A stretch of 20,429 nt of DNA. Origin: JBAUHN01 sp049680295 (GTDB taxonomy: Bacteria > Pseudomonadota > Alphaproteobacteria > Rhodobacterales > Rhodobacteraceae). Below the pieces are notes generated by a model. That model was not told the origin of the DNA. It saw only the letters and a program-made list of their open reading frames with translations, and searched no databases. The DNA lies in NCBI GenBank assembly GCA_049680295.1, contig JBAUHN010000306.1, forward strand, positions 1-20,429, written 5' to 3'. A program made the translations under genes and the position numbers. Shown piece after piece: positions 1-7,701 of the stretch (position 1 is its first letter; each line of letters opens with the position of its first letter).

Positions 1-1
1 G

Positions 2-145
2 AGCCTGCAGTGGCCGAAAGAAGTGCCACGCAATCTGGGCGTCGATGTAGCAAGGGCTTTGCGTGATGCGCCGCGGGTTGATGCGTTGCGCGCTGACCAG
101 TACGCCGCGCATCAGATAGGGTCAGGCCGGGTTACCCATGGGTAA
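2..145 (+). CDS. C-terminal fragment of an unidentified protein
   Basis: A reading frame is open from the left edge and ends in TAA at 143-145, giving about 47 residues with a normal protein composition (starts LQWPKEVPRN, ends SGRVTHG). The other two + frames close early, and a good + strand terminator lies 75 bases downstream, so this is probably the true 3' end of a gene that starts outside the window. I do not recognise the family and assign no function. It is transcribed towards the minus-strand operon that follows, so the two units converge. Confidence 0.5.
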   Translation, partial: SLQWPKEVPRNLGVDVARALRDAPRVDALRADQYAAHQIGSGRVTHG

Positions 146-148
146 CCC
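129..148. repeat. Perfect 20-bp palindrome over a stop codon
   Basis: GGGTTACCCA is followed directly by its exact reverse complement. The palindrome covers the last codons and TAA stop of the left-edge gene. As RNA it could form an 8-bp stem with a CATG loop, but no T-run follows, so it is not a classic terminator. A related motif, GGCCGGGTAA, recurs at 156-165 (compare GGCCGGGTTA at 125-134). It may be a protein-binding site or an RNA 3'-end stabiliser. Confidence 0.6.
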
Positions 149-219
149 TTGAAATGGCCGGGTAATTTTCAAGAAACGCATAGAAAAATAATTTTAAATC
201 AACTACTTAAGTGAAACTC

Positions 220-253
220 AGGCCCGCGCTGACTATTTCAGTGCGGGCCTTTT
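220..253 (+). terminator. Rho-independent terminator
   Basis: A 12-bp stem (220-231 with 239-250, one G-T wobble) encloses a 7-base loop and is followed by a TTTT run. The left arm is AGGCCCGCGCTG. It is preceded by an AT-rich stretch (about 165-219) with no gene in it. The T-run is on the + strand, so it fits the end of the left-edge gene. On the minus strand the same stem could only act weakly at the end of the facing operon, since no T-run follows it there. Confidence 0.85.
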
Positions 254-274
254 GTTGGCTAGTGTTGCGCGCCT

Positions 275-877
275 TCAGACACCCGCTGGGTTTTCGACAT
301 CCCGGCCCATGGCCTTGAGATCAGAGTATCGGTCGCCAATCCGGTGGTGGGGCCGTCCGCGCGTGGCAGCACCCAATGCAACCACCAATTCATCAACCGC
401 CGGCGCGTCATAGATTGAAAACTGCACCGTTAGATAGTGTGATCGACGCCCGGTATCATGTTTGTCCATCAGCGGTATCTGGATCTGGGTGTTGGCAGGC
501 CCACGGGTGTTGGTAAAACCAAGATAGCTTTTGGCGCCGACAGCTTCGCGGTAGAAATTGCCAAATTGCAAGGTGTGGATCAGCGCCGAGGCATGTTCGA
601 CCTCGCAACTGGTGCCCGAGATGCAGGCCTTGCCATAGGCTTCGATCGCATCGCCGGACCCTGCCAGCGCAATCAGGCGCTCGGTCAGCATTTCGCCCAG
701 AACCGGCGCCATGCGTTTGATTTCGGGCGACAGATCTTCGACAAACCCACGGCCTGCCCATGGGTTTTTGACCACTGCCGCGACCCCGATCATCCGTAAA
801 ACCGGATCAGCAGCGCGGCCGCCCTCGGTGTGGATGTCTTCGTCAAAGGTGATTACTTTTCGCAGTTCGGGAAGCAT
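275..877 (-). CDS. DUF1185 / 'amino acid synthesis' family protein
   Basis: About 200 residues, starting MLPELRKVITFDEDIHTEGG and including GKACISGTSCEVEHASALIHT and a KSYLGFTNTRGP segment. I recognise these as typical of the AA_synth/DUF1185 family (PF06684), whose biochemical role is not established despite the name. The frame is open further upstream, but the ATG at 877 has AGGAGA about six bases ahead of it, and an upstream start would overlap the preceding gene heavily. It is the last gene of the minus-strand operon, 13 bases after the fusion gene. In my recollection such proteins often sit with flavin monooxygenase and flavin reductase genes, so a small accessory or hydrolytic role in the same pathway is likely but unproven. 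Confidence 0.8.
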   Translation of the reverse strand: MLPELRKVITFDEDIHTEGGRAADPVLRMIGVAAVVKNPWAGRGFVEDLSPEIKRMAPVLGEMLTERLIALAGSGDAIEAYGKACISGTSCEVEHASALIHTLQFGNFYREAVGAKSYLGFTNTRGPANTQIQIPLMDKHDTGRRSHYLTVQFSIYDAPAVDELVVALGAATRGRPHHRIGDRYSDLKAMGRDVENPAGV

Positions 878-890
878 GGGTTTTCTCCTG

Positions 891-2999
891 TCAGATATGG
901 TATTTTCGGCGTCCGGTGATGGCATGAACCACCCCTTCGACTTCAGTTCCGTGGTAGATGCCAAAGGCACCGTATTGATTTTCCTGTATGTATCGCCGCA
1001 GCAATGAACGCTCTGCCTCGTCCCTGACACGGTCCAGCGGAAGGGTGTCGAGTTTGAAGTAACGCGTGCCTTTGGGTGCCTCACCGGCAATGCCACCATG
1101 ATAGATGATGCGTTGCGCGCCGTTTTGGGAATCCCCGTAGACCGCATAAAGATGGTCGAGCGTAGGGGCGAGACCCAGGCCCACCAGGTATTCTGTCAGT
1201 CCCGCAACCGACTTTGTTTGCGTCGGTGCGGTGGGCAGAGAGATGTGGCCAGACGTATCCTCATACAGCAAAAGATGGTCGTCGCGGGCCAATACGGCAG
1301 CCAGAGAAACACCAGCGGCGGCTGCAGTGTCAGCCAGCGCTTTATCCAGGCCGATATCGAAATACGCGCCTTTATAGTAGCCCAGTGGCATGCCGTCAGA
1401 GGTTTCGAAGTCCAGAACCCGGCCAACCAGGATCAAGTGGTCACCGGCATCTACCAACCTGTGTTGCGCGCAGCTGAAACTGGCCAGCGCACCGTCGATC
1501 AGGGGTATGTTTTGCGCATCAACGTGCCACTTAGCGAGGTCAAATTTTTCCGATGACTGAGACGCGAATAGGCCGGACATCTCTTTTTGGTCATCTGCCA
1601 GAATGTTCACGGCAAAATGATCCGCCTGCACAAAGGCATCACAGGAATGCGCCGCCTTGGCGATGCAGACGAGCAACAGCGGCGGATCAAGCGAGACGGA
1701 AGAAAAGGAATTGGCCGTAAAGCCGCGTGGCGTGCCATCTGGCTGACGGGTCGTGACAATTGTCACACCGGTGGCAAAGCTGCCAAATGCGTTGCGCAGC
1801 GCACGCTTGGCGTCGGGGTCCATCGCTTGAGTGGGGATCGGTGTGTCCAGCAAAGCATCGTCTGCGCCCAAAGCCGGGGGCGCGGTAAGCAGGCCGTGAC
1901 CATGCGCACCAAAGCGCAGTGGATTGGCGGCCACAGTCCAGGGTTTTTGATCTGGATTAGGACCTTGTATCTTTGCCAGCATCCCGCGTGTCGCAACATG
2001 GGGATCGCGGGCGATGTCGGCGATGGTGTTCATCGGCCCAAATGGGACTTCACCGCCCAGCAATGTTGTCAGATCGGCTTTGGTATGATGGCTGCTCCAT
2101 CCGGCAACCAAAGCGTTCAGTTCAGCAGCGTTTGATGATCGGGCCGCACGGTTGGCATACCGAGGGTCGTCACCCAGTTCGGGCTGGCCCATCAGCATTG
2201 CAAGTCGCCGCCAGAACGCATCGTCGACGATGCCCAAAGCAACATGGCCATCCTTGGCAGGAAACAGACCAAAAGGGGCGAGGAAAGGATGACCGTTGCC
2301 TTCAGGGCCAGGGACAGCGCCGGTCATATCGTGCAAATACACCATACGTTCGCAAAGCGAGATCATTGCGTCATACATGGCAACATCCACGAACTGGCCT
2401 TTGCCCGTCGCCTCGGCCTCACGCAGGGCGGCCATGATGCCAAAAGCCATCATCATCCCGGCGAAAATATCCCCGATCCCCGGTCCGGTTTTTGTTGGCG
2501 TCGCGGCATCGGGGCCGGTCATTGCGATAAGCCCTCCCATGGCCTGAGCGACCACATCATAGGACGGCCATTCCCCATAAGGGCTGGCGCCCGAGCGTGG
2601 GTCACCAAAGCCACGGATCGCGGCATAGACCAGCTTGGGATTGTCTGCCGCCAGTGTTTCATAGGACAGGTCCAGACGTTCCATCACGCCGGGGCGAAAG
2701 TTTTCGACAATCACGTCAGCGGTGGCTGCCAGCGCGCGAAAATGCGCTTTTCCCGCTGCTGATTTGAGATCGAGCCGGATGCTTTTTTTGCCGCGGTTCA
2801 GACTAACGAAATACCCGGCCCAGTCCTGTGCGGGGTCGTCATCGCGGAACGGACCGTTGCCGCGACTTGTGTCTCCGCTGCCACCCTCAATCTTGATCAC
2901 CTCGGCGCCATGGTCTGCCAAGTGCATCGTGCAGTAAGGCCCCGACAACATCCGGCTGAGGTCCAGTACCCGCAATCCTTTCAGGATTTGGGTGCTCAT
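891..2999 (-). CDS. Class III CoA-transferase fused to flavin reductase with Nudix-like tail
   Basis: A single 702-residue frame. Residues 1 to about 375 are a family III (CaiB/BaiF) CoA-transferase: N-terminal GLRVLDLSRMLSGPYC, ADVIVENFRPGV near 94-105, and the catalytic-type Asp177 in GIGDIFAG. Residues about 393-550 are an HpaC/RutF-like FMN reductase domain (RNAFGSFATGVTIVTTR, then GFTANSFSSVSLDPPL). Residues about 560-702 resemble a Nudix fold without a recognisable Nudix box. Each transferase or reductase normally stands alone at about 400 or 160-330 residues. The only plausible internal start, Met393 (ATG at 1823), lacks a Shine-Dalgarno sequence, so one polypeptide is likely. The start overlaps the upstream hydrolase stop (ATGA), with no good SD of its own, suggesting translational coupling. 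The reductase would supply reduced flavin to the LLM monooxygenase encoded at 5852-6886. The transferase substrate is unknown. Confidence 0.85.
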   Translation of the reverse strand: MSTQILKGLRVLDLSRMLSGPYCTMHLADHGAEVIKIEGGSGDTSRGNGPFRDDDPAQDWAGYFVSLNRGKKSIRLDLKSAAGKAHFRALAATADVIVENFRPGVMERLDLSYETLAADNPKLVYAAIRGFGDPRSGASPYGEWPSYDVVAQAMGGLIAMTGPDAATPTKTGPGIGDIFAGMMMAFGIMAALREAEATGKGQFVDVAMYDAMISLCERMVYLHDMTGAVPGPEGNGHPFLAPFGLFPAKDGHVALGIVDDAFWRRLAMLMGQPELGDDPRYANRAARSSNAAELNALVAGWSSHHTKADLTTLLGGEVPFGPMNTIADIARDPHVATRGMLAKIQGPNPDQKPWTVAANPLRFGAHGHGLLTAPPALGADDALLDTPIPTQAMDPDAKRALRNAFGSFATGVTIVTTRQPDGTPRGFTANSFSSVSLDPPLLLVCIAKAAHSCDAFVQADHFAVNILADDQKEMSGLFASQSSEKFDLAKWHVDAQNIPLIDGALASFSCAQHRLVDAGDHLILVGRVLDFETSDGMPLGYYKGAYFDIGLDKALADTAAAAGVSLAAVLARDDHLLLYEDTSGHISLPTAPTQTKSVAGLTEYLVGLGLAPTLDHLYAVYGDSQNGAQRIIYHGGIAGEAPKGTRYFKLDTLPLDRVRDEAERSLLRRYIQENQYGAFGIYHGTEVEGVVHAITGRRKYHI

Positions 3000-3799
3000 G
3001 GCGCAATGCCCAGGTTGTCAAGGAAATGGCGGATCGGGTCGTTCACCGCCTTGGGGTCTTCGGCCAGTGCCATATGTCGCAGGTCTTTGAGGATCACCGC
3101 CTGTGCGCCGGGGATTTCGGCGGCTATGGCATGTGTCATTTCCGGTCCATTTCCGTAATCCTGATCCCCGGTAATGACCAGAGCAGGGCAGGTGATTGCA
3201 GGGTCCGGGGCGACGATTTCGTCGATCCCCGTCGCCAAAACACGGTAGATTGTATGATAAATTGGCTTTTGGTTGGCCATTACCCATCCGCGGACTGTTT
3301 CCATCACATCCGGATTGGCGTGGCGAAATGCTTCGGTGAACCAACGTTCAAGTGCTGCCTCAACAGTTGATTGCGAACCCATTTCACGGGCCTGATCGAC
3401 GCGTTTCAAAATGGCGGTTTGCGCTGCATCATCCCGTTTGTGGGGAGAGTGTAAAATGATCAAAGCCTGAGCGCGCTGTGGCGTGTCTTGGGCAAACCTG
3501 CGTGCAATCATCCCGCCCAATGAGAACCCCGCGATGACCGCACGGGGAATGCCGCAATAGTCCAGCAACGCCGCTAATTGTGAGGAAAACAGCGACAGGC
3601 TGGGCGTATCTGGCGGCGCAGAGGATGCGCCGTGACCATAAAGATCATAACGCAGCACACGATAGGCGTCTGACAGGGCAGGGGTGGTCCATTGCCAGCA
3701 GTCTTTGTTTAGCCCCAGACCGTGGATCAGGACCACAACCGGCGCGCCCGATGGTCCCGTCAGCTCATAGGCTGTGCCGTCCGGTGTTGTGGCTGTCAC
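2996..3799 (-). CDS. Alpha/beta hydrolase
   Basis: 267 residues of the alpha/beta-hydrolase fold, closest in style to 3-oxoadipate enol-lactonase (PcaD) or RutD. Visible: oxyanion-hole HGLGLNKDCW (about 26-35), RYDLYGHGAS, nucleophile elbow GFSLGG with Ser93, acid in TGDQDYG (Asp212 or Asp214) and His242. There is no signal peptide, so it is cytoplasmic. The start is GTG at 3799, overlapping the RidA stop codon by four bases (GTGA) with GAGGG a few bases upstream. The 3' end overlaps the fusion gene by four bases. Its neighbours suggest it hydrolyses a lactone, enol ester, carbamate or amide produced by the flavin monooxygenase. The specific substrate cannot be told. Confidence 0.88.
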   Translation of the reverse strand: MTATTPDGTAYELTGPSGAPVVVLIHGLGLNKDCWQWTTPALSDAYRVLRYDLYGHGASSAPPDTPSLSLFSSQLAALLDYCGIPRAVIAGFSLGGMIARRFAQDTPQRAQALIILHSPHKRDDAAQTAILKRVDQAREMGSQSTVEAALERWFTEAFRHANPDVMETVRGWVMANQKPIYHTIYRVLATGIDEIVAPDPAITCPALVITGDQDYGNGPEMTHAIAAEIPGAQAVILKDLRHMALAEDPKAVNDPIRHFLDNLGIAP

Positions 3800-4197
3800 G
3801 CGTCATCCCTCAAGGGGCGATAGGCCATCACTTCGACCTCGACACGTGCGTCGACCAAAAGGTCGCTGACAACGGCCGATCGGGTAGGCGGTTCAACCGG
3901 AAAATATTCGCCATAAACCTCATTAAAGCCGGGAAAGTCAGCGCGTTCGCGCAGCCAGACCATCGCCTTGACCACATCATCACGGGTGCAGCCGGCGTCC
4001 GTTAGTGTCGCTGTAATGTCATCGAGTACGGCGCGGGTTTGTTGCTGAATTGTGCCGTCTGTCATGGGCACCCCGCCCTGCATTGGGATCTGCCCTGTCA
4101 GGAATACAAAATCACCCGCACGAATGGCGCGTGACAGGGATAAAACCCTGCCACCGATCACCAGTGGGTCACCGATAACTTGCTTTCTTCCGGTCAT
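3796..4197 (-). CDS. RidA/RutC family (YjgF) protein
   Basis: 133 residues, the normal RidA length. Visible: RAIRAGDFVFLTGQIP near the N-terminus, the conserved Arg106 in PPTRSAV, and the C-terminal VEVEVMAYR strand. Family members deaminate reactive enamine/imine intermediates, and RutC acts on a 3-carbon acrylate product of pyrimidine ring cleavage. The start ATG at 4197 is preceded by AAAGGAGG at ideal spacing. The frame is open up to 4296 but the extra 33 residues look unlike the family. It is the first gene of the minus-strand operon and leads directly into the alpha/beta hydrolase. A RidA beside a flavin monooxygenase suggests that the substrate contains nitrogen and gives an unstable enamine or imine. 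Confidence 0.88.
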   Translation of the reverse strand: MTGRKQVIGDPLVIGGRVLSLSRAIRAGDFVFLTGQIPMQGGVPMTDGTIQQQTRAVLDDITATLTDAGCTRDDVVKAMVWLRERADFPGFNEVYGEYFPVEPPTRSAVVSDLLVDARVEVEVMAYRPLRDDA

Positions 4198-4337
4198 GTC
4201 AAGGCCTCCTTTCGTCGTAATCTGCCCTGACCAGAACGATGGGATTGCGTATTTTTCGACAATCATTGTCGTTTTTTCCCGAACGCGAAAGCGCAAAGCA
4301 GCCTTGAATAGGAATCAAATGAGGAGGGACTTTGGCA
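4198..4337. promoter_or_regulatory. Divergent promoter region
   Basis: 140 bases separate the start codons of the minus-strand RidA operon and the plus-strand aldehyde dehydrogenase operon, so both promoters should lie here. Strong Shine-Dalgarno sequences sit at each end (GGAGG before 4197; GAGGAGGG at 4321-4328). I could not find convincing -35/-10 pairs. The main structural signal is the palindrome at 4257-4271. Confidence 0.7.
4257..4271. promoter_or_regulatory. 15-bp palindrome, candidate operator
   Basis: CGACAAT-C-ATTGTCG is a perfect inverted repeat with 7-bp arms around one central base, near the middle of the divergent intergenic region and flanked by T-runs. Its size and symmetry suit a dimeric repressor (for example GntR-type), but the cognate protein is unknown. 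The half-site TCGACAA also appears at 9764-9770 ahead of the BKACE gene, which hints at shared control. Confidence 0.55.
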
Positions 4338-5819
4338 ATGGGCGACATCAAGAACTATCAAATGCTGATCAACGGCGAATGGGTCGATGCATCTGACGGC
4401 GGCACCTTTGACAGTGTGAACCCCACCACCGGTGAGATTTGGAGCCGTGTTCCAGAGGCGACCGAAGTGGATGTAAACCGGGCCGTGGACACCGCGCATG
4501 ACGCGTTTTCCAAGGGGCCGTGGTCGCGGCTGACGCCGACGCAGCGCGGCAAATGCCTGCGAAAGCTGGGCGATTTGCTGGCTGAACAATCGGAAAACCT
4601 GGGCCGGATTGAATCTATTGATACCGGCAAGATGTTGAAAGAAACCCGCTGGCAAGCCACTTATATTGCTGAGTTTTTTCATTTCTTCGCAGGCTGTGCG
4701 GACAAAGTCAGCGGCGAAACGCTGCCCATCGACAAGCCTGATATGTTTGTGTTTACCAAACGCGAACCTTTGGGCGTGGTTGCGGCAGTGGTGCCGTGGA
4801 ATTCGCAATTGTTTCTGGTTGCGGTCAAGCTTGGGCCTGCATTGGCCGCGGGCAATACGGTGGTGCTGAAAGCGTCAGAGCATGCAAGTGCTGCGATGCT
4901 GGAATTTGGCAAACTGATTGATGCGGCGGGCATTCCGCCCGGTGTGGTGAATATCGTGACCGGCCATGGGGAGCCTTGCGGTCGTGCTTTGACCGGACAT
5001 CCAAAAGTGGCGCGCGTGTCCTTTACCGGCGGGCCGAATGCGGCGCGTCATGTATTGGAAAACGTCAAACGCAACTTTGCCGAAGTGTCGTTGGAACTGG
5101 GTGGGAAATCCCCGTTTATTGTGTTTGACGACGCCAATATCGAAAGTGCTGTAAATGCGTCGATCGCGGGAATTTTTGGGGCAACAGGGCAAAGCTGTGT
5201 GGCCGGGTCACGGCTGTATCTGCACGAAGACATTGCCGATGAATTTCTGGACCGGATGACAGACCTCGCACGGCAGATCGTGATTGGTGATCCCTTGGTT
5301 GATGAGACCCAGATGGGGCCGCTGTGTACCACTGGCCAGTTGGACCATATTCAGCGCGAGGTCGCCCATGCCCAAACCGAAGGCGGCAGGATTATCACCG
5401 GCGGCAAGCAACCCGACGGTGCATCTGGCTTGTTCTACGAGCCGACGATTATCGACTGTCCGCGCCAGGATTTGCGCATTGTCGACACTGAACTTTTTGG
5501 CCCGGTGCTGTGTGTGCAGCGGTTCAAAACCGAGGAAGAGGTGCTGGCCCTTGCCAATGACAGTGAACATGGGCTGGCAGCCGGGATATTTACTCAGAAT
5601 TCGGCACGGTCCTTGCGGATGGCCAATGCGGTTCAGGCCGGGATTGTCTGGGTGAATACCTATCGCATGGTGTCGCCGATTGCTGAATTTGGCGGTGGCA
5701 AAGGGTCGGGCTATGGCCGCGAAAGCGGGTTTCAGGCGATCTATGATTACACCCGTCCCAAAACAATCTGGATGAACACATCAGACGCGCCAATGGCCAA
5801 CCCATTCGTGATGCGGTGA
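4338..5819 (+). CDS. NAD(P)-dependent aldehyde dehydrogenase
   Basis: 493 residues, full length for the ALDH superfamily. Visible from the ATG: PWNSQ (oxyanion Asn155), SFTGG near 228-232, LELGGKSP with general-base Glu253, and GQSCVAGSR with catalytic Cys287; the C-terminal part has ELFGPVL. It oxidises an aldehyde to a carboxylate in the cytoplasm. A TTG two codons earlier (4332) is also in frame; I prefer the ATG at 4338 because GAGGAGGG lies about ten bases before it but only about four before TTG. First gene of the plus-strand operon, 32 bases ahead of the LLM monooxygenase. Candidate substrates by context are a semialdehyde released by that oxygenase, or 4-trimethylaminobutyraldehyde as a source of gamma-butyrobetaine. 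Sequence alone does not decide. Confidence 0.92.
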   Translation: MGDIKNYQMLINGEWVDASDGGTFDSVNPTTGEIWSRVPEATEVDVNRAVDTAHDAFSKGPWSRLTPTQRGKCLRKLGDLLAEQSENLGRIESIDTGKMLKETRWQATYIAEFFHFFAGCADKVSGETLPIDKPDMFVFTKREPLGVVAAVVPWNSQLFLVAVKLGPALAAGNTVVLKASEHASAAMLEFGKLIDAAGIPPGVVNIVTGHGEPCGRALTGHPKVARVSFTGGPNAARHVLENVKRNFAEVSLELGGKSPFIVFDDANIESAVNASIAGIFGATGQSCVAGSRLYLHEDIADEFLDRMTDLARQIVIGDPLVDETQMGPLCTTGQLDHIQREVAHAQTEGGRIITGGKQPDGASGLFYEPTIIDCPRQDLRIVDTELFGPVLCVQRFKTEEEVLALANDSEHGLAAGIFTQNSARSLRMANAVQAGIVWVNTYRMVSPIAEFGGGKGSGYGRESGFQAIYDYTRPKTIWMNTSDAPMANPFVMR

Positions 5820-5851
5820 CGCAGCCAAAGATTTGAGAAAGGAACGCAAAA

Positions 5852-6886
5852 ATGAAATTTCATCTGGCTATTAATCTGGAACGGATAGATGACAGTCTAG
5901 ACATGAATGATGTCGCGCGTCACACGCTGGAGATGGTGCAAATTGCGGAAGACGGCGGGTTTGATATTGTCTGGTCAGCCGAACATCATGCGCTGGAAAT
6001 GACGATCGCGCCCAACCCGCTGCAAATCCTGACCTGGTGGGCCAAGGAAACCAGCAAAATCCGGCTGGGTACGGCAGTGGCAACTGCGGCCTATTGGCAT
6101 CCGATCAACCTGGCTGGAGAGGCCGCATTTGTGGACCTGATCAGTGGCGGGCGGCTGGAATTTGGCATCGGTTCCGGTGCTTACCAACGCGAATTTGACC
6201 GGATGAAACCGGGGCTGAAACAGTCCGACGGCTGGCGTTATATGCAAGAAATGCTGCCAGTGCTGCGCGATTTGTGGAAAGGCGACGTGGCCCATGACGG
6301 TGAGTTCTGGAATTTCCCGACCTCAACTTCGGTGCCGAAACCGGTGCAGGCCGATGTGCCGATCTGGGTCGCCGCGCGGTCGCCGATTACCTATGATTAC
6401 GCGGTGCGCAACCGTTGCCACGTGAATTGCTGGCCGCTGACCCGTCCCTTTGCCGAAGCGGAACTGTATATGCAGCAGCTGAATGAGGCGATTGAAAAGG
6501 CGGACAATGGCTGGAACCCGCGCTTTGCGCTGATGCGACATTCTTGTCTTTATGACAATGCCGCGGATCGTCAGGACGCGTTGGATTCCATCCGCCGCTT
6601 GCTTAGCCAGTTTGAGAACCTGTTCCGCAATTCTGGTGATGTGGTCAACGGCTTCCCGGCCTCGCTCCCGCTGGATGAGCTGGAAGGGCGCGAACAATAT
6701 GATCCGGCCATGCTGGAAGAAAACCTGATGTTCGGCTCGCCCGATACGGTCATTCAAAAGCTGAAACGCTATCAGGCTTTGGGGGTGAATGAATTCATTT
6801 ATTACGCCTCGATGGGGCTGAGCCATGAGGCGCAGCAACGCTCACTGCGGATGTTCTGCAAAGAAGTCATGCCGGAATTCAAATAG
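5852..6886 (+). CDS. LLM-class (luciferase-like) flavin-dependent monooxygenase
   Basis: 344 residues with a bacterial-luciferase-type TIM barrel. Visible: IAEDGGFDIVWSAEHH (31-46, with the family's EHH motif), LGTAVATAAYWHP, and SGGRLEFGIGSG (98-109), a flavin-phosphate binding signature. The C-terminal part has FGSPDTVIQKLKRY, a typical LLM ending segment. The class uses reduced FMN from a separate reductase and includes RutA, TgnB and NtaA/EmoA-type C-N cleaving enzymes. The partner reductase is most likely the fusion protein of the divergent operon. RBS AAAGGA lies about ten bases before ATG. It is followed after 11 bases by the enoyl-CoA hydratase, so it is co-transcribed with beta-oxidation genes. 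Substrate unknown. Confidence 0.9.
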   Translation: MKFHLAINLERIDDSLDMNDVARHTLEMVQIAEDGGFDIVWSAEHHALEMTIAPNPLQILTWWAKETSKIRLGTAVATAAYWHPINLAGEAAFVDLISGGRLEFGIGSGAYQREFDRMKPGLKQSDGWRYMQEMLPVLRDLWKGDVAHDGEFWNFPTSTSVPKPVQADVPIWVAARSPITYDYAVRNRCHVNCWPLTRPFAEAELYMQQLNEAIEKADNGWNPRFALMRHSCLYDNAADRQDALDSIRRLLSQFENLFRNSGDVVNGFPASLPLDELEGREQYDPAMLEENLMFGSPDTVIQKLKRYQALGVNEFIYYASMGLSHEAQQRSLRMFCKEVMPEFK

Positions 6887-6897
6887 GGAGAAACCTG

Positions 6898-7701
6898 ATG
6901 TCGACAGGTGTAAAGGTCGTCCGCGAGGGACATGTTTTAGAGGTCACGCTGGAGCGCGGCAAGGTGAATGCGATTGACGTGCCGACGTCGCAAGCACTGG
7001 CCGCCGCGTTTCAGGAGTTGCACGAGGATAAGGATCTGCGCTGTGCGATCCTGACCGGGGGCGGGGATAAGATATTTTCGGCCGGGTGGGACCTGAAGGC
7101 GCTTAATGACGGAGAGATGAGCCTTGATAACTGGTGGGAGGCGGATGAATACGGCTTTGGCGGTTTCACCGGGCTGACCGAGAACTGGGCGCTTAACAAA
7201 CCGGTCATTGCGGCGATCAACGGGCTTGCGATTGGCGGCGGGTTTGAGATGGCGATGGGCTGTGATCTGTTGATCGCGGCGGATCACGTGGAATTTGGGC
7301 TGCCCGAAATGCCGCTGGGTATCGTTCCGGACGCGGGTGCCTTGCAACGCCTGCCACGCCGCATCCCGCATAACATCGCGATGGAGATGTTTCTGCTGGG
7401 GCGTCGCATGACCGCGGCGGAGGCCGCACATTACGGATTGGTCAACAAGGTCGTGCCCAAGGAACAGCTGATGGATGCCGCGCGCGAATGGGCCGCGTCC
7501 ATCGCGTGGTCTGCGCCGCTGGCGATGCAGTCGGTCAAGGAAGTGCAGCGCGAGATTGAATGCGTGCCGCTGGAGCAAGCCTTTCACAAGATGCGCACTG
7601 ATCCGATGCCGATCTACCGCAAGATGCTGAAATCCGAAGACGCCAGGGAAGGCGTTGCCGCCTTTGTCGAAAAACGCGAACCCAACTTTAAGGGCGAATG
7701 A
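6898..7701 (+). CDS. Enoyl-CoA hydratase, CaiD-like
   Basis: 267 residues of the crotonase fold, with strong resemblance to carnitinyl-CoA dehydratase (CaiD) as I remember it: GKVNAIDVPTS, IFSAGWDLKAL, GGFTGLTE, AINGLAIGGGFEMAMGCD, FGLPEMPLGIVPD and a C-terminal FVEKREPNFKG. Both catalytic-type glutamates are present (Glu117 and Glu137), so hydration/dehydration chemistry is expected. CaiD interconverts crotonobetainyl-CoA and L-carnitinyl-CoA. RBS is AGGGAGAAA just ahead of the ATG. The 3' end overlaps the next gene by four bases (ATGA), placing it with a carnitine-dehydrogenase-like enzyme, which supports an onium-acid substrate. A generic short-chain enoyl-CoA hydratase remains possible. 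Confidence 0.88.
   Translation: MSTGVKVVREGHVLEVTLERGKVNAIDVPTSQALAAAFQELHEDKDLRCAILTGGGDKIFSAGWDLKALNDGEMSLDNWWEADEYGFGGFTGLTENWALNKPVIAAINGLAIGGGFEMAMGCDLLIAADHVEFGLPEMPLGIVPDAGALQRLPRRIPHNIAMEMFLLGRRMTAAEAAHYGLVNKVVPKEQLMDAAREWAASIAWSAPLAMQSVKEVQREIECVPLEQAFHKMRTDPMPIYRKMLKSEDAREGVAAFVEKREPNFKGE

Noticed and set aside
1098..1556. Plus-strand frame of 152 codons inside the fusion gene
   Set aside because: Low-complexity shadow opposite the flavin reductase domain, with no start signal.
275..6886. Identity with the Rut pyrimidine operon
   Set aside because: No RutB amidohydrolase, RutE or RutG permease is seen, and a class III CoA-transferase, DUF1185 and aldehyde dehydrogenase are present instead; only the composition is similar.
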